Below are positions 10,663-22,052 of a DNA stretch of 64,000 bases, one piece after another. The notes under the pieces are model-generated. The model saw nothing but the letters and a program-made list of their open reading frames with translations, was not told the DNA's origin and did no database searches. The stretch's first letter is position 1, and each line of letters begins with the position of its first letter. Both the position numbers and the translations under genes were made by a program. The stretch is from contig NC_071333.1 in assembly GCF_010183535.1 (NCBI RefSeq), positions 3,224,001-3,288,000 on the forward strand, read 5' to 3'. This stretch comes from Caenorhabditis remanei (taxonomy: Eukaryota; Nematoda; Chromadorea; Rhabditida; Rhabditidae).

Positions 10663-12571
10663 GATCTGACAACATTCAATACCTTTTTTGTTAATTCATA
10701 TTGAACTCGCAAATTTATTTGTTTTAAATCTAATTTTCCAAAGCTGTTACAGCCTTTAGCTTTAAGTGTTTCAACTATAAGGTTATCATTTACACTTGTT
10801 ATAATTATGATCTCCTTCTTATACGATTGCTCCCTACATTGCCCCCTCTCCCATCTCGGTTGTTCATTTTTATAAATATTTCTTTTTATTGTAAAGTTGT
10901 AATTCATATTTTCAATGTGTTACGAATTTAATCATTTTTTTCCATTTCTCCATAAAATGATTCGCTATATTTCTTGAGTTTCAGTTCTCTCATTTCCACA
11001 TAATTTGCTTCAACGCTATCTTATTTTCCTTCTTTTCCCCCCTCATACCGTGTCAGTTTTCGTGTAACAAATTTATCTTTTTTTTCGATTTCTCTATAAA
11101 ATGGTTCGATATATCTTGAGATAGACACTTTACGCATCGTCTTTTGAAACATAATACCCAAATTGATAATGCAACCATTTTACTGATAATCTCTCTTCTT
11201 TTTTATTCCCAATGTATTTTTTCATGACTATTATCGCATTTATATTGATTTTCTCTGTTTTTTCTGTTTCAAATATAAACGTTCAATATAATTCATTACT
11301 TGAAATTGTTGTTAGGTTTAAAACAGAACAAAACTATTTTGAAAAAATTGCTAAAGTTTATCTAAAATCTTTTTTTGATGGCAATCAGAAAAACAACATA
11401 GAAAGATAGTGTTTTTGATATTGGAAATACAGAACTCTGAAACTCCACCACAGAAATTTAAAACATGTATGAATACGTTTAACAACTTTTTTCCAGTTTT
11501 TTCCCGGCTATTGCAACAAGATTTTTCGCTTTTCCAAAAGAAGAGCTATTTCTAGAATTTTGAAACATTGCCCGCCATTCCTATTAACAATATTCAGATC
11601 CATTCTTCAATAGTTTGTGATTTCTGATACTGTTATTTTATGACACCCCTTAAGCGACACAGAAAAACCCATCTGCTGATTTCCGACAGCTCGGTATAGT
11701 TTTTGATGTAAACAATTGCGAGAGATCATTGCCCCTTCCCCTCCTGTCATGATGCCCTCTGCTCCTTAGGATAACTTGGGTGAGAAGAGGAGGGGGGGGG
11801 GGGGGCGGGAGGGTCACGAGTGGGCAAGGAAAAGAATGAAGAGAGAAGCTTAGAGCGTCCTTGCATACCGCACGTCTTTCGGTGGTCCATAATCCTAGTG
11901 TCCACCTTCCAGCACCTGGGTTACTGCAGATGCTCAAACTTGCATTTCTTTGGTGTTTTCAAAAACTTCGGTTCTTAAAACAAAATCCCTACAACCATAT
12001 TTTATTTAAAATAAAGTTATTTTGATGAGTATACAAATAAAAAATATTTGATTAAATTTTATGTCTGTTCTATGAATTGCGCGTGTGAAGCACTTTTTAA
12101 AAATGAATTGTATCATACTTTTGTCTCAGTTACATCCTGCTGAAATTTCAATTTTTTCAAAAACAGTTTTTTCAAAAAAAATTTTGTCTTCTTGCTACCT
12201 TGTGAATTGTCCTTGTTCTACCTAGATTCTAGTGGTTTTGTTTCGAGAAAGTATTTTCTTTACCTGTATGTTTTTGGAAAAGAGAGACCTAAAAAAACGA
12301 TAAGGCCACCTGTCGTGAAACATAACAAAAATGGAAAAAAATTTCACCGCTTTTGAGTGATAATTTTCACTAATTTTACTTACAGTGCTTTCTGATACCC
12401 ACTTCTCCCTCAAAGTTTTTCGAATTCGGACTATTTTCTCCGGTGTCCCGTACTTCTGGAACTAAATCATTCAGTTTTTTATTCATTTGCAAAACTCACT
12501 GCTTCCGATTCATACCTTTGTCCTCTACATACTTGCTTGTCCTATCACAACTTTCCAATAAATACCCAGAA
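10663..12571. repeat. Duplicated intergenic block A
   Basis: Non-coding. Sub-segments recur in spacers B and C: TTCAGATCCATTCTTCAAT to TGACACCCCTTAAGC (11,595-11,656 versus 16,905-16,966), TTGCATACCGCACGTCTTTC (11,860-11,880, 15,258-15,277, 17,150-17,169), and GCATTTCTTTGGTGTTTTC (11,943 versus 17,671). It also contains a 14-G run near 11,791. This shows that gene and spacer were duplicated together. Confidence 0.65.
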
Positions 12572-13899
12572 ATGACACCGGATGTTCCCCGACAAGATCA
12601 GCTTCTCAATTTTCAATTGGCTAATGATCAACGAATCCTGAACCAGGTATGTCATTTCGACTCTTCAACTTATCAATCTTGTTTTTCAGATGGCAGAGAT
12701 CGTGCCAGTGTTTATTTTTCCTGACGCCTCGCGCGAAGAGCTTCTAAATGCCTGTGTAAGCTGAAGAAAACTTTTTCACACCCAAAAACTAATATTTCAG
12801 GTTGCCCTCGGAAATCTGAACAGACAGCTCATGAACTTTGCTCAACACCGAGCATTCGCTATCGGGTACGAAGAAATGCTCGATAGAATGATGGCCCGTT
12901 TAGAGAGAACAATTGCCGAGGCGGATTAAGACGCTGGAAATGTGAGTTCTGGTATTATATGCTGGTACAGCACAAAACTGTAGTGATAAAAACTCTGAAA
13001 GTAATTTACAACGCTTATCAAAAAGGATTGTAGCAGAATAAAAAAATACACAGGTTTTGATAGGATAAGTATTCATTATGGGTATACCTGGAGAGGCGTG
13101 GGCTCCTAAAGACGGTAATGGATCCGTGGTGGCATCCGTCCAAATTAGCGTTGCGCAAAAATTTGAGAAACGTTGGAGAGGTCGATAGTAGGAGCGTGTG
13201 AATGACCTTAAACGGGGACTGCGGTATTCCCAAAATTGAGATTTTTTGATATGAATCGACTCAGAATTTTGCGGAAAAGCGAAAAGTCTCTTGGAGCCAG
13301 GTTCGAAGATTAGTTTAAAACGAGTTATGAGACCTCGAACTGTCAAAAAAGGCCTCTCGCAGGGAATTGTTCATTATATTTCAACGCGAATTGTTCATTA
13401 TATTTCAGTATAGTTCTCTCGCCGTGCACGTGAAAAAATTTTGAAATATAATGAAAAATTCCATGCGATAGGTCCTTTTATGACACTTTGAGGCCTCATA
13501 ACACGTTTTAGACTAATTTTCGGACCTGACTCCAAGAGACTTTTCTCTTTTCCGCAAAATTCTGAGTCGACCCATATCAAAAAATCTCAATTTTGGGAAT
13601 ACCGCAGTCCCCGTTTAAGACATAAGGGTTAGAAAAAAAGCTCTCGGAGGATCAGAGATCTGTTTTGAGGAGACTATATAGATATTGCAAAATGAGGTAT
13701 CCCAGGGAATAAAGAATGGGTCAGACCTAAAGAAAGAAAAGCAATATCCCTGAAGCCCGTTGGTGACATGAAATTAGGAAAACGCGGGGAAAGTTGGTGA
13801 CATCAGAGGGTCATAGAAGTTTAACCACCCAATGAATAAGTACCCAAAAAATAGAAAATGTATTTTTAGGCTGAGAATGGAGGACGCGGTGCAAATTGA
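12572..13899 (+). pseudogene. Small helical protein, member D, truncated by a nonsense codon
   Basis: Exons 12572-12646, 12690-12755 and 12801-12929 give 89 residues ending in TAA, where member F has GAA in the run GAG-GAA-GAA-GCT. Just beyond the stop the normal donor (GGAAAT-GTGAGT) survives. A homologous last exon (13870-13899, GCTGAGAATGG to TGA) also survives, so the stop looks secondary. The intron before the last exon carries a 403-bp TTAA-flanked palindrome. The shorter protein keeps the main helix and could still be made, so calling it a pseudogene is a judgement. Confidence 0.5.
13212..13614. mobile_element. TTAA-flanked palindromic MITE
   Basis: A long near-perfect inverted repeat: ACGGGGACTGCGGTATTCCC at the left, its reverse complement at the right, with arms of about 180 bp. 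It is flanked by TTAA at 13208-13211 and 13615-13618, the target of piggyBac-type transposases. It lies inside the last intron of member D and has no coding capacity. Confidence 0.78.
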
Positions 13900-15597
13900 T
13901 CTGACTACATTCGATCACGTTTTGGTGTTTGCATTTGTTCAAAATTGAACTTCCCAATGATGTCAAAACATTTAAAATTCAGTGTTTCAAATGTAAGGTT
14001 GATTTTCTTTGTAATATCTTTTTTCCATAATTCACACTTGTTATTTCTATTTCATCCTATCCATATCACTTTTTTATTGTACTTAAGAATAGGTTTATAG
14101 TCCCTGTTGTTTTTTTCGTAATTATTCAAACTTCTCTTCTTGGTAAATTAATCAGTAGACTATGATCTTTTTCTCATTTTATTAGCTTCCTACCTTGCCC
14201 CTCTCCCCATCTCAGTTGTTCTATTCATATACTTCTCTGCTCCCTTGAATTGTTTCTCAAATTTCTCTGTTCTCCCGTTTTCCCTCAAAATTTCCTTCAA
14301 TAATATCTTGTTTTCTTTTCTATTCTATTTCCTACCAGGGTAACAGCTTTGTAAGAGGCTTGAAGGTATTTTTCATCTCATAGAAAATGCACCGCCGACG
14401 GCGAGAAATTCAAGCATGAGCAGGCATCCTAATATTTGTGAAGTCTATGTGGCAGGAAGTGTAGGAATCCGTCGCGCACTCAATGTTCGCCTAGACAGAT
14501 AGTTTTAATGGAATACTGATAAACACAAGGATAGTGATATTCTCAACACTTACCATGACATTATTTTACTGATACTCGCACTTTCTTGTTTTGTATGTGT
14601 CCTTCAAGAAAAGCCGACCGATTTCCAACGTACCAGACGACTTCTCTTTCCCCTCTCGCTGGTCAGTTCAACATTGCCTAGCTGGGTCTCTTATTCGTTT
14701 CTTTTTCCGCTCGTTCTCTCCTTATTGTTTTTCTCTGACTGTCTCTCTTTCTCCTAAAGTATTTTTGCTAATATCGCATTTCAAATTCTTTTGATTTTCT
14801 TTTTGATTGTTTGAAAACCAAAGCGACCAATAAAATTCAATACTTAAAATTGCTTTTAGGTCTTAAAAATCAAAATTTTTTGAAAATTTTCCTAAATTTT
14901 ATCTGAGATCGTTTATTGGTGATGATTAGAAAAATTATATAGAAAAATGAATCTTTCTGATGTTTGATGCACACAAGTTTGGAATTTTAGCACAAGCGTT
15001 TGACACAAAGGTGAACAGATAATGAACTGACATTATTTCTTTTCTACCTATCAATTTTTTGTATTTTCATACGTTTAGCAACTATGTTTTAGGTTTTCCG
15101 TTCATTTACACAGGGCTTATCATTTTTCCAAATGAAGAACTAGTTCTAAAGTTTTGAAACGTTTTCCATCTTTCTAATAGACAAGATTGAAACTCATTTT
15201 TTATAGGGGCTACGAGTGCGCAAGGAGAAAAAAGATGAGGAAAACTTAGAGCGCATTTGCATACCGCACGTCTTTCGGGGGCTATTTGAATTAGATTTTT
15301 TGTAAGTCTAAAAATAAAAAGATTGTAATATGTTTCATGTTTTGGCATTTGAACTAAAAACGATAACTTTTGAAAAACTAAATACGAGTGCAGTATTTCG
15401 AAACAAAATACTTTACAATGCAATAGAATTAAGACTTGCCCCGTTTGTATTTGCCAGAAATTACGTGCAAGTATCTCTCTTCACACGCTCCCACTTTATT
15501 TAATATTTTCCCTCTGCAAAAATCCGCTTACTATGACATTTCTTGTTGTAATAACAATTTAAAGAACAATTTTGTTTGTGTTGATTTTAGAATCGTG
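13900..15597. repeat. Duplicated intergenic block B
   Basis: Non-coding. It aligns with block C over most of 14,535-15,440 versus 16,260-17,345 (TACTGATACTC.CAC, GTATGTGTCCTTCAAGAAAAGCCGAC, GCATACCGCACGTCTTTC, TTTTTTGTAAGTCT). Frames inside are not conserved between the copies. Confidence 0.65.
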
Positions 15598-16018
15598 ATG
15601 AGTCTTCAATCGAGTGACGCGTTTTCAACTGATTCTTCATTTCATGAGGAACTGGAAGGTCCAGTAGAAGTCGGAACCCAAGTCGAAAGAGGTGACCTGC
15701 TCACTTCTCAACCCAATGAGGTAAAAAACTCGAAATCAAATAATTTTTCGTATTGTCATGTTGCAGACGGAGCTTCCTCGCCGAACAGCCTTCCAACAAG
15801 TCCCAACCGCTCGAGCAGGAAATCGTCAAGACCGCATAAACCAGCTGGAAAACGAAATTGCTCTTCTTCTCACATACCAGGAACTGGTTTTGAATGGCTC
15901 CCAACCGATTCCCCAGGCGACACAGGATGCGATGAGTGATCAATTGCGAGCGCTCATAAACGAACACAATGTTCTGACCGAAGAGCAAGGAAACGAGGTG
16001 ATTGATATAGGAAGATGA
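15598..16018 (+). CDS. Helical protein, gene E of the cluster
   Basis: Two phase-0 exons (15598-15720, 15767-16018) encode 124 residues. The start codon lies 7 bases after a TTGATTTTAG acceptor, so the leader is probably trans-spliced. The N-terminal half is acidic, Ser-rich and likely unstructured. The C-terminal half (RINQLENEIALLL, then DQLRALINEH) looks like a helical hairpin. The helix pattern loosely resembles exons 2-3 of members C and F, so it may be a distant relative, but I cannot show that by eye. It occupies the same slot between spacer blocks B and C that members D and F occupy elsewhere. Confidence 0.5.
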
Positions 16019-18300
16019 TTTAGAAATTAGAAAACATCCTATTTTAGATCGGCACTGTATCGATTCAGAATTGAGATACGACGACAAAACATTTTAAAAT
16101 AGCTCCTAATTTTTTTTTACTTTTCCAACATTTATTTTTTATTATTCTGTAATTCATATTTCCATTGTGTAACAAGCTTTATTATTTTCTCCATTTCTCA
16201 ATAAAAGAAGTCTCTCGAGTTTGACCTTCATCGCCTTCTGTAACATAATACACAAATTAGTTTTGGCACCACTTTACTGATACTCACACTTTCTTCTTTT
16301 GTATGTGTCCTTGAAGAAAAGCCGACAGACATCCAACTTACCAGATGGCTTCTCCTTTCTCCTCGCCGGGCAAGGTTAACATAACCTTGCTGAGTTTTGT
16401 TTCTTATTCATTACTCTTTCCGCCCGTTCTCTCCTTATTGTTTCTCTGTGATAGTCTCTCTATCTCCCAAAGTATTTTTCGTAACTAATATCTATTTCAA
16501 TTTTTCTTTATTCTCTCTGTCTGTTTAAAAACCAAAGTGATCAATAAAAATCAATACTTGATATTGCTGTTAGGTCTTAAAAATCAAAAAACCGAAAAAA
16601 AAATTGCTTAACTTTATCTGAAATCTTTTGCTGGTGGTGATTTGAAGCACGATGTAGAAAAATGAAGTTTTTGATAATGGAAACACAGAATTTTGGAACT
16701 CCAGCACAAGAATTCGTAACATGTGTAAATTGTGAATGGACTAACATTTATTCACTTCTACCGCTTAATTTTCTCTCAATTTTCCTACTTTTAGCAATTA
16801 TTTTCCAGTTTTTCCGTATATTTCCACAGGACTTTTTCCACTACCTGAAGAAGAACTAGTTTTAAAATTTTGAAATGTTTCTCACCTATCCTATTAACAA
16901 TATTCAGATCCATTCTTCAATGATATCTGATTTCTGATACTTTATTTTTATGACACCCCTTAAGCAATAGAGAAAAATCCATCTGGTAATTTCTGAGAGC
17001 GCAATGTTTCTTTTAATGTAAACATTTGCGAGTGACCATCGGTGGCCCCCCCCCCCTTTTCATGATGCCCTTCGCATAACTTTGGTTAGAAGAGGTGGAG
17101 GAGTCACGAGTGGGGGCAAGGAAAAAAGATGAGAAGAACTTAGAGCGTACTTGCATACCGCACGTCTTTCTGCGGCTATTTGCATTAAATTTTTTGTAAG
17201 TCTCAAAACAAGAAGATTGTAAAATGTTTTACGTTTTGGATATTGAACTAAAAATTATAAGTTCAGGAAAAATTAATACAATAACAGTTTTGTCAGTATT
17301 TTGAAATAAAATATTTTGCAATGTACTAGAATTTATACTTGTCTCGTTTATGTTTGCTAAAAGTGGGATGCAAGTCTCTCTCCCATATATTCCATTTCAC
17401 CCTCTGAATAATCCGCTCACCATATTTTCTTGCGCAATTTTTCGACAATTCACAGCTACCGTATTTTCCGTACAATTCGTTCAGCTGTCTTTTAACAAAT
17501 TTTTTAAGTTACCTTACTGCAGGTGCTCGAATGCGCAGAACTCAAATTGTTCTTTTAAGTGGTAGAATCCAATCTATCAGTGTTGTTTACAGACGTTTAT
17601 TAGTTTTTCCAGTAAGTTTCAAAACATTTCAAAAAATGTTTGTCGAGTTATTCCCAAAAACCAATTCTTTGGAGCATTTCTTTGGTGTTTTCAAATATTT
17701 CGGTTCATAAAACAAAAATCCCAACAACCAAACTTTATTTAACATGAAGTTATTTTGTTGAGTTTACAAATAAATAATAGTTGAACAAATTTTAAGTCTG
17801 TGCAAAAATCGAAAAGTGCGCATTTAAAGTACTGAAATTTTCAAAATTGAAGGTAGCTCAATTGTCATATTGAAAATGAATATAACACTTTTTGAAAGCG
17901 TTTTTGTGTTACACTATTTTCAAAATTATATCCTGCTAAAATTTCGAGATTTTTTCAAAAATAGTTTTTTTAGCCTATGTTGTTGCTGAGAATCACATCA
18001 AAAATGGAAAGCAGAGGAACTGTAGGGGAATGACTAGATCTTTTTCACTCTCTCCATCGTCATTCCTCATTTGACATACTTCATTGTTGTATGAGTTTTC
18101 CGAGATTTTTTCATCGCTTTTTAGTGATCTTTTTTCACTAATGTTTTCCCTAGCGCTTTCTGATATATAACTCACCTATCGCTCAAAATTTTTCTAGGAA
18201 TTCTAACTATTTTCTCCGGCGCTCCGTACTTCTGGATTTAGATCATTCTGTTTTTATTCAGTTGCATAACTCACTACTTCTTTTTCTTACCTTCGTCTTG
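16019..18300. repeat. Duplicated intergenic block C
   Basis: Non-coding copy of the spacer shared with blocks A and B. A run of ten or more C lies at about 17,047. The stretch 17,650-18,180 matches 11,930-12,400. No conserved frame is visible. Confidence 0.6.
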
Positions 18301-18306
18301 TACATA

Positions 18307-18667
18307 CAGTACCGGACAAAAAGATATCAACTTTAGCTGTTTTCAGTGGAAAATGACCAAATTTGACAGTGCATTTCGGTGTCACCTGATTGTCCGATAA
18401 ACTCACGTTGGGTTGAACAGAGCTTTTGTAGTTGACCTTTTTTTTTAAATAAAATTGTGGATATTTTTTACGTTGACAACCTATAACTTTTAAGATAGTG
18501 TTCCTACAAAAAAAATGGTCAACTACAAAAATTATGTGCTTTTTTACTCTGTTCAATCCATACAAAAATGAATTTATTGGACAATCAGATGACACCGAAA
18601 TACACTGTCAAAGTTGGTCATTTTCCACTGAAAACAGCCAAAGGTTATACCTTTTTGTCCAGTACTG
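18307..18667. mobile_element. Tc1/mariner-like MITE
   Basis: Inverted ends CAGTACCGGACAAAAAG / CTTTTTGTCCAGTACTG, flanked by TA at 18305-18306 and 18668-18669. The two arms are nearly complementary along their length (GTTTTCAGTGGAAAATGACC / GGTCATTTTCCACTGAAAAC). It sits in the promoter region of member F. Confidence 0.78.
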
Positions 18668-18712
18668 TACTTACTTGTCATGTCACAACTTTTCTATATT
18701 TAGTTTCCAAAA

Positions 18713-19502
18713 ATGGCACCGGATGTTTCGCGACAAGAACAAGTTCTTATTTCTCGACCTGCCGATGCCCAACGAATCTTTGACCAGGTTAGTCATTTCG
18801 ACTTTTGAACTTGTCAATCTTGTTTTCCAGATGGTTGAGATTGCACCAGTGTTGATTGATCCCAATGCGTCAAACCAAGACGTTCTGGATGCATGTGTAA
18901 GCTGAACAAAACTTTATACCAACCAAAAACTGATATTTCAGGTTGCCATCAGAGAATTGAACCAACAGCTCATGAACTTCGATGAGCACCGAGCATTTGC
19001 TCTGGAATTTGAGCAAGTTCTAATTCGAATGGTAGTCCGGCTAGAAAGAGCAATTGCCGCAGCGGAGGAAGAAGCTGGAAGTGTGAGTGTTGGTTTTGCA
19101 TGCTGGTACAGCATAAAACAATAGTGATAAAAATTTCGAGAATAAAGGAAGACGCAGGTTCAGATATTTTTCACGAAAGAACTTAAATGACATTAGAGAC
19201 CTAGTTAGCGTGGGAAAGACCTGTAATAGTAGAGGGCTTAAAAAGCACATCGAGGATCAGAGAACTGTCTTTTGCGCGACGGAAAACCCCAGGGACTAAA
19301 GAATGGGCCAGACCCTGACAAAGAAAAGCAATACATACCTCTGTACCCCGTCGGTGACATGAAATTAGAAAAATTCAAAAACAGCAGCGTGAGAAAAAAG
19401 TGATATCAGAAAGTCAAAGTAGTTGAACCACCCAATAAATAAGCACTCTACTAATAGGATAAATGATTTCAGGCTGAAGATGGCGGACGCGCTGGAAATT
19501 GA
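18713..19502 (+). CDS. Small helical protein, member F (intact)
   Basis: Four phase-0 exons (18713-18787, 18831-18896, 18942-19082, 19473-19502) give 103 residues. It is the reference member: all donors are intact and the last exon encodes AEDGGRAGN-stop. Exon 2 starts MVEIAPVLIDPNAS and exon 3 carries LNQQLMNFDEHRAF and a second charged helix. Exon 2 and exon 3 are almost identical to member C, so the duplication is recent. There is no signal peptide or membrane span. The function is unknown; the pattern suggests a small helical bundle or coiled-coil adaptor. Confidence 0.65.
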
Positions 19503-20791
19503 TCTGACAACATTTAATACGTTTTCATTTTTGGTGATTCATATTACATTTGCAATTGTTTTTGTTTGAAATCTAATTTTCCAATGTGGGGGGGGGGTTG
19601 TTATTCACACCTGTTACGACTATGATCTCCTTTTTGTTATATCGCTTGCCCCCTCTCCCCATCTCAACTGTTCCATTCATTTACTTTCTCCTTAATAGAA
19701 TTGGTCCTCAAATTCATCGATTCTGGCATTTTTCACACATTATTTCTTTCTATACTATCTTGTTTGCCTTTACTTTTCTTCCTCATACAATGTCTGTTGC
19801 CTCGTGTAGGGTTGATCCGGTCTCTTGTGTAATACTTATGATTTCATACCTATAAAAAAGGAAAGACGTCGTTATTTTTCATTCTCAAAAAGCCATTTCA
19901 TTGCCTTCCCCAGTGCTCGTGAGTTGTTGTCATGGAATTCACATTATGAGACAAGACGTTTCAAAAAAACAAATTCGATGTTGAATTCGCCTTTGATTGA
20001 ACTCCTTCATATATTTTGAAAGAAAATTATTTGTTTTCTTTGATTTAGAGTAAAAACGTGTTTATAGCTCGTATCAGACTGTATTTGAAAATTTACTGAA
20101 AATCCAGCATACATTAATAAAATCAGAATATATAGTTTAGTATACGTCTACTTGGTCATCATGATATTTCACCACATACATAGGTTACGCTCTTTGACAC
20201 TGCTCAAACGAATGCTATCGTATTTCAAGGATAATTTTGAATTTTTAATACAAAATCTGTTTTCATAATCAGTTTCAATAGATTGTCCATAATTCTTAAT
20301 AATTTTTTCAAATGACGTCATTTTCGTGGTGAAAGATCATGACCGAGTTTACGGTTCCTAGGCTAGGACTGTTTTTTCAGACTTTAAAAAAATCAGCCAA
20401 TCATATATCATCCCAACATATTGTATTGCATATCTGCAAAATGCAATGTCTCTTCTCAAAAAAAAACGAGAAAGTCAACATTTGTTTCCTCAAAAATGCA
20501 TTCCAATAATTGCTTTTTTGTGTGTTCGTGACCGGCTGTCTAGGAGATTCACATTATACACAATGCGTTTCCTATTTTGCAATCTTCCTTTTCTTTCTTC
20601 TTATTTTCCCGAATCTCATCGTCACACTATCAATTTTTAGCTGAATGTTGTCTATTTGGAATTTATCAATTACGTGTAGAACTAGTTAATATGCAAAGTG
20701 TCGAAAATTCTTTGCACAATTTTTTAATTGTGTTCTATCACCGTTTTCATTACCTTGAATCCTCGAACAAATTCATCTTTCAGGGTTCGTC
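19503..20791. other. Spacer between small-gene cluster and membrane-protein gene
   Basis: Contains a nine-G run at about 19,587 and AT-rich sequence. No gene supported. A CTTTCAG acceptor at 20,777-20,783 precedes the next start codon and may be a trans-splice site. Confidence 0.45.
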
Positions 20792-21025
20792 ATGCAACCG
20801 ATTCTCACCAACTCAAGCATTCAACAACTTGCCGAAAGAAGAGGAGATTCTCCAACCATCGTGAGACTCATTTCATACGAAGCACCAAAAATGCAATTTG
20901 ACGAAGAGGCCGACATTCCGTACTACCTCATCCACTTGTTTCTTCTCTCCGTCCTCATCGTGCTTCTTTTCGTCATCATAATGTGCAGAACCGAAGACAA
21001 TCTTTACGAGCAGAACAATGAATAA
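20792..21025 (+). CDS. Small single-pass membrane protein
   Basis: A single open frame of 77 codons starts 8 bases after a TTTCAG site. Residues 1-43 are hydrophilic. About residues 45-66 (YLIHLFLLSVLIVLLFVIIM) form one clear transmembrane helix, followed by a short charged tail ending NNE. This suggests a type II or tail-proximal anchor; no family recognised. An AATAAA at about 21,069 marks its 3' end. The Polinton target duplication begins only about 20 bases beyond, so the element sits at or just past this gene's polyadenylation site. Confidence 0.6.
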   Translation: MQPILTNSSIQQLAERRGDSPTIVRLISYEAPKMQFDEEADIPYYLIHLFLLSVLIVLLFVIIMCRTEDNLYEQNNE

Positions 21026-21094
21026 ATAATTTTCTAATGAATTGAAATGGAATAATGATGAGAGTGAAAATAAAGAGAACGTTTGTTATTCATG

Positions 21095-21655
21095 AGAGAC
21101 TTGTGGGGGACCTATAAGAATCGATAATAACCGTGACGGTTTGAGCAAACAGTGGGACGACCACTGGAATGTACTCTGCGTCTCTCGGACCTGTACACTC
21201 TTTCATTTCTCTGCGTCAATCCCGCACAATGATGTCTCGTCATCTCTGCGCGCACTCTTACTTTTGCATTGTCTCTCATTTTCGTCGTGTGCTGTCACGC
21301 ATATTAATTCAATTTTGTTTTTGTTTTGTCCATATCATTTTTTGCGCATCTTTAGCGCATCTTTACCGTATCCATATATTTTTACCGAACCCCCATGATA
21401 TTATACTTTTTGAAATCGGGAAGATCTGGAGATTACGAATATGCTAATTTCATAGCATGAATATTCCAAATGTTCAATGTGTATTTAATAAAAAGGGCAA
21501 ATTTGAAGTTTTTCAAATGACGTTTTTCAAATTCAAATTTTTCAAATGACGTTTTTCAAATTCAAATTTTTCAAATGACGTTTTTTCCGAGACAAAGAAA
21601 CTATTTTTGAAACATTCTTCTCTGTTAAGCCATGTGTCGGCTAGATGAAAGGGTA
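21095..21655 (+). repeat. Polinton left terminal inverted repeat
   Basis: Begins AGAGACTTGTGGGGGACC and matches the reverse complement of 38,530-39,063 with only scattered substitutions. It holds three tandem 29-bp units with AAATGACGTTTTTC (TGACGT at 21518, 21547, 21576), one more than the right repeat, which explains the length difference. Confidence 0.93.
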
Positions 21656-21822
21656 ACCTTGGTTGCCGAAATTTCTCCTTCACAGCGCGACTTCCCTCTC
21701 GAGAATTTTCGCGTCATTTTTGCTTCTTTCAAATGTGAAGCCTTTTTCGTGAAATTATTTCTCCTTTTTCAACACTTTTCAAGTTTTTATTTTATATTTT
21801 TCCAAAACTGACTTTTTACAGG

Positions 21823-21924
21823 ATGACAGTGTTCAAAAAGCTCGGAGAAAAGGTCAAGTCCTTGTCATTGGTGGAATCAGAAGCCGTGAAACCGGTGGAT
21901 AACATGGTTGGAATCGAGTCGTGA
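21823..21924 (+). CDS. Possible 33-residue leader peptide next to the left repeat
   Basis: ATG..TGA frame (MTVFKKLGEKVKSLSLVES at its start). It begins 2 bases after a TTTTTACAG acceptor and ends just before a consensus AAG/GTAAAA donor. The peptide is lysine-rich and amphipathic. It could be a tiny gene or a 5' exon of a longer transcript driven from the terminal repeat. Too short to judge by content. Confidence 0.3.
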   Translation: MTVFKKLGEKVKSLSLVESEAVKPVDNMVGIES

Positions 21925-22052
21925 AGGTAAAATTTTGATTTATTCATCTACTTTTTAAGAATTACGTATAAAAGTCAATAAAAATAATGATAGAGAAAAA
22001 CAATTAAGAAAATTTGAAAGGAATACAGAAAAAATAAATTAGGATAACTAAG

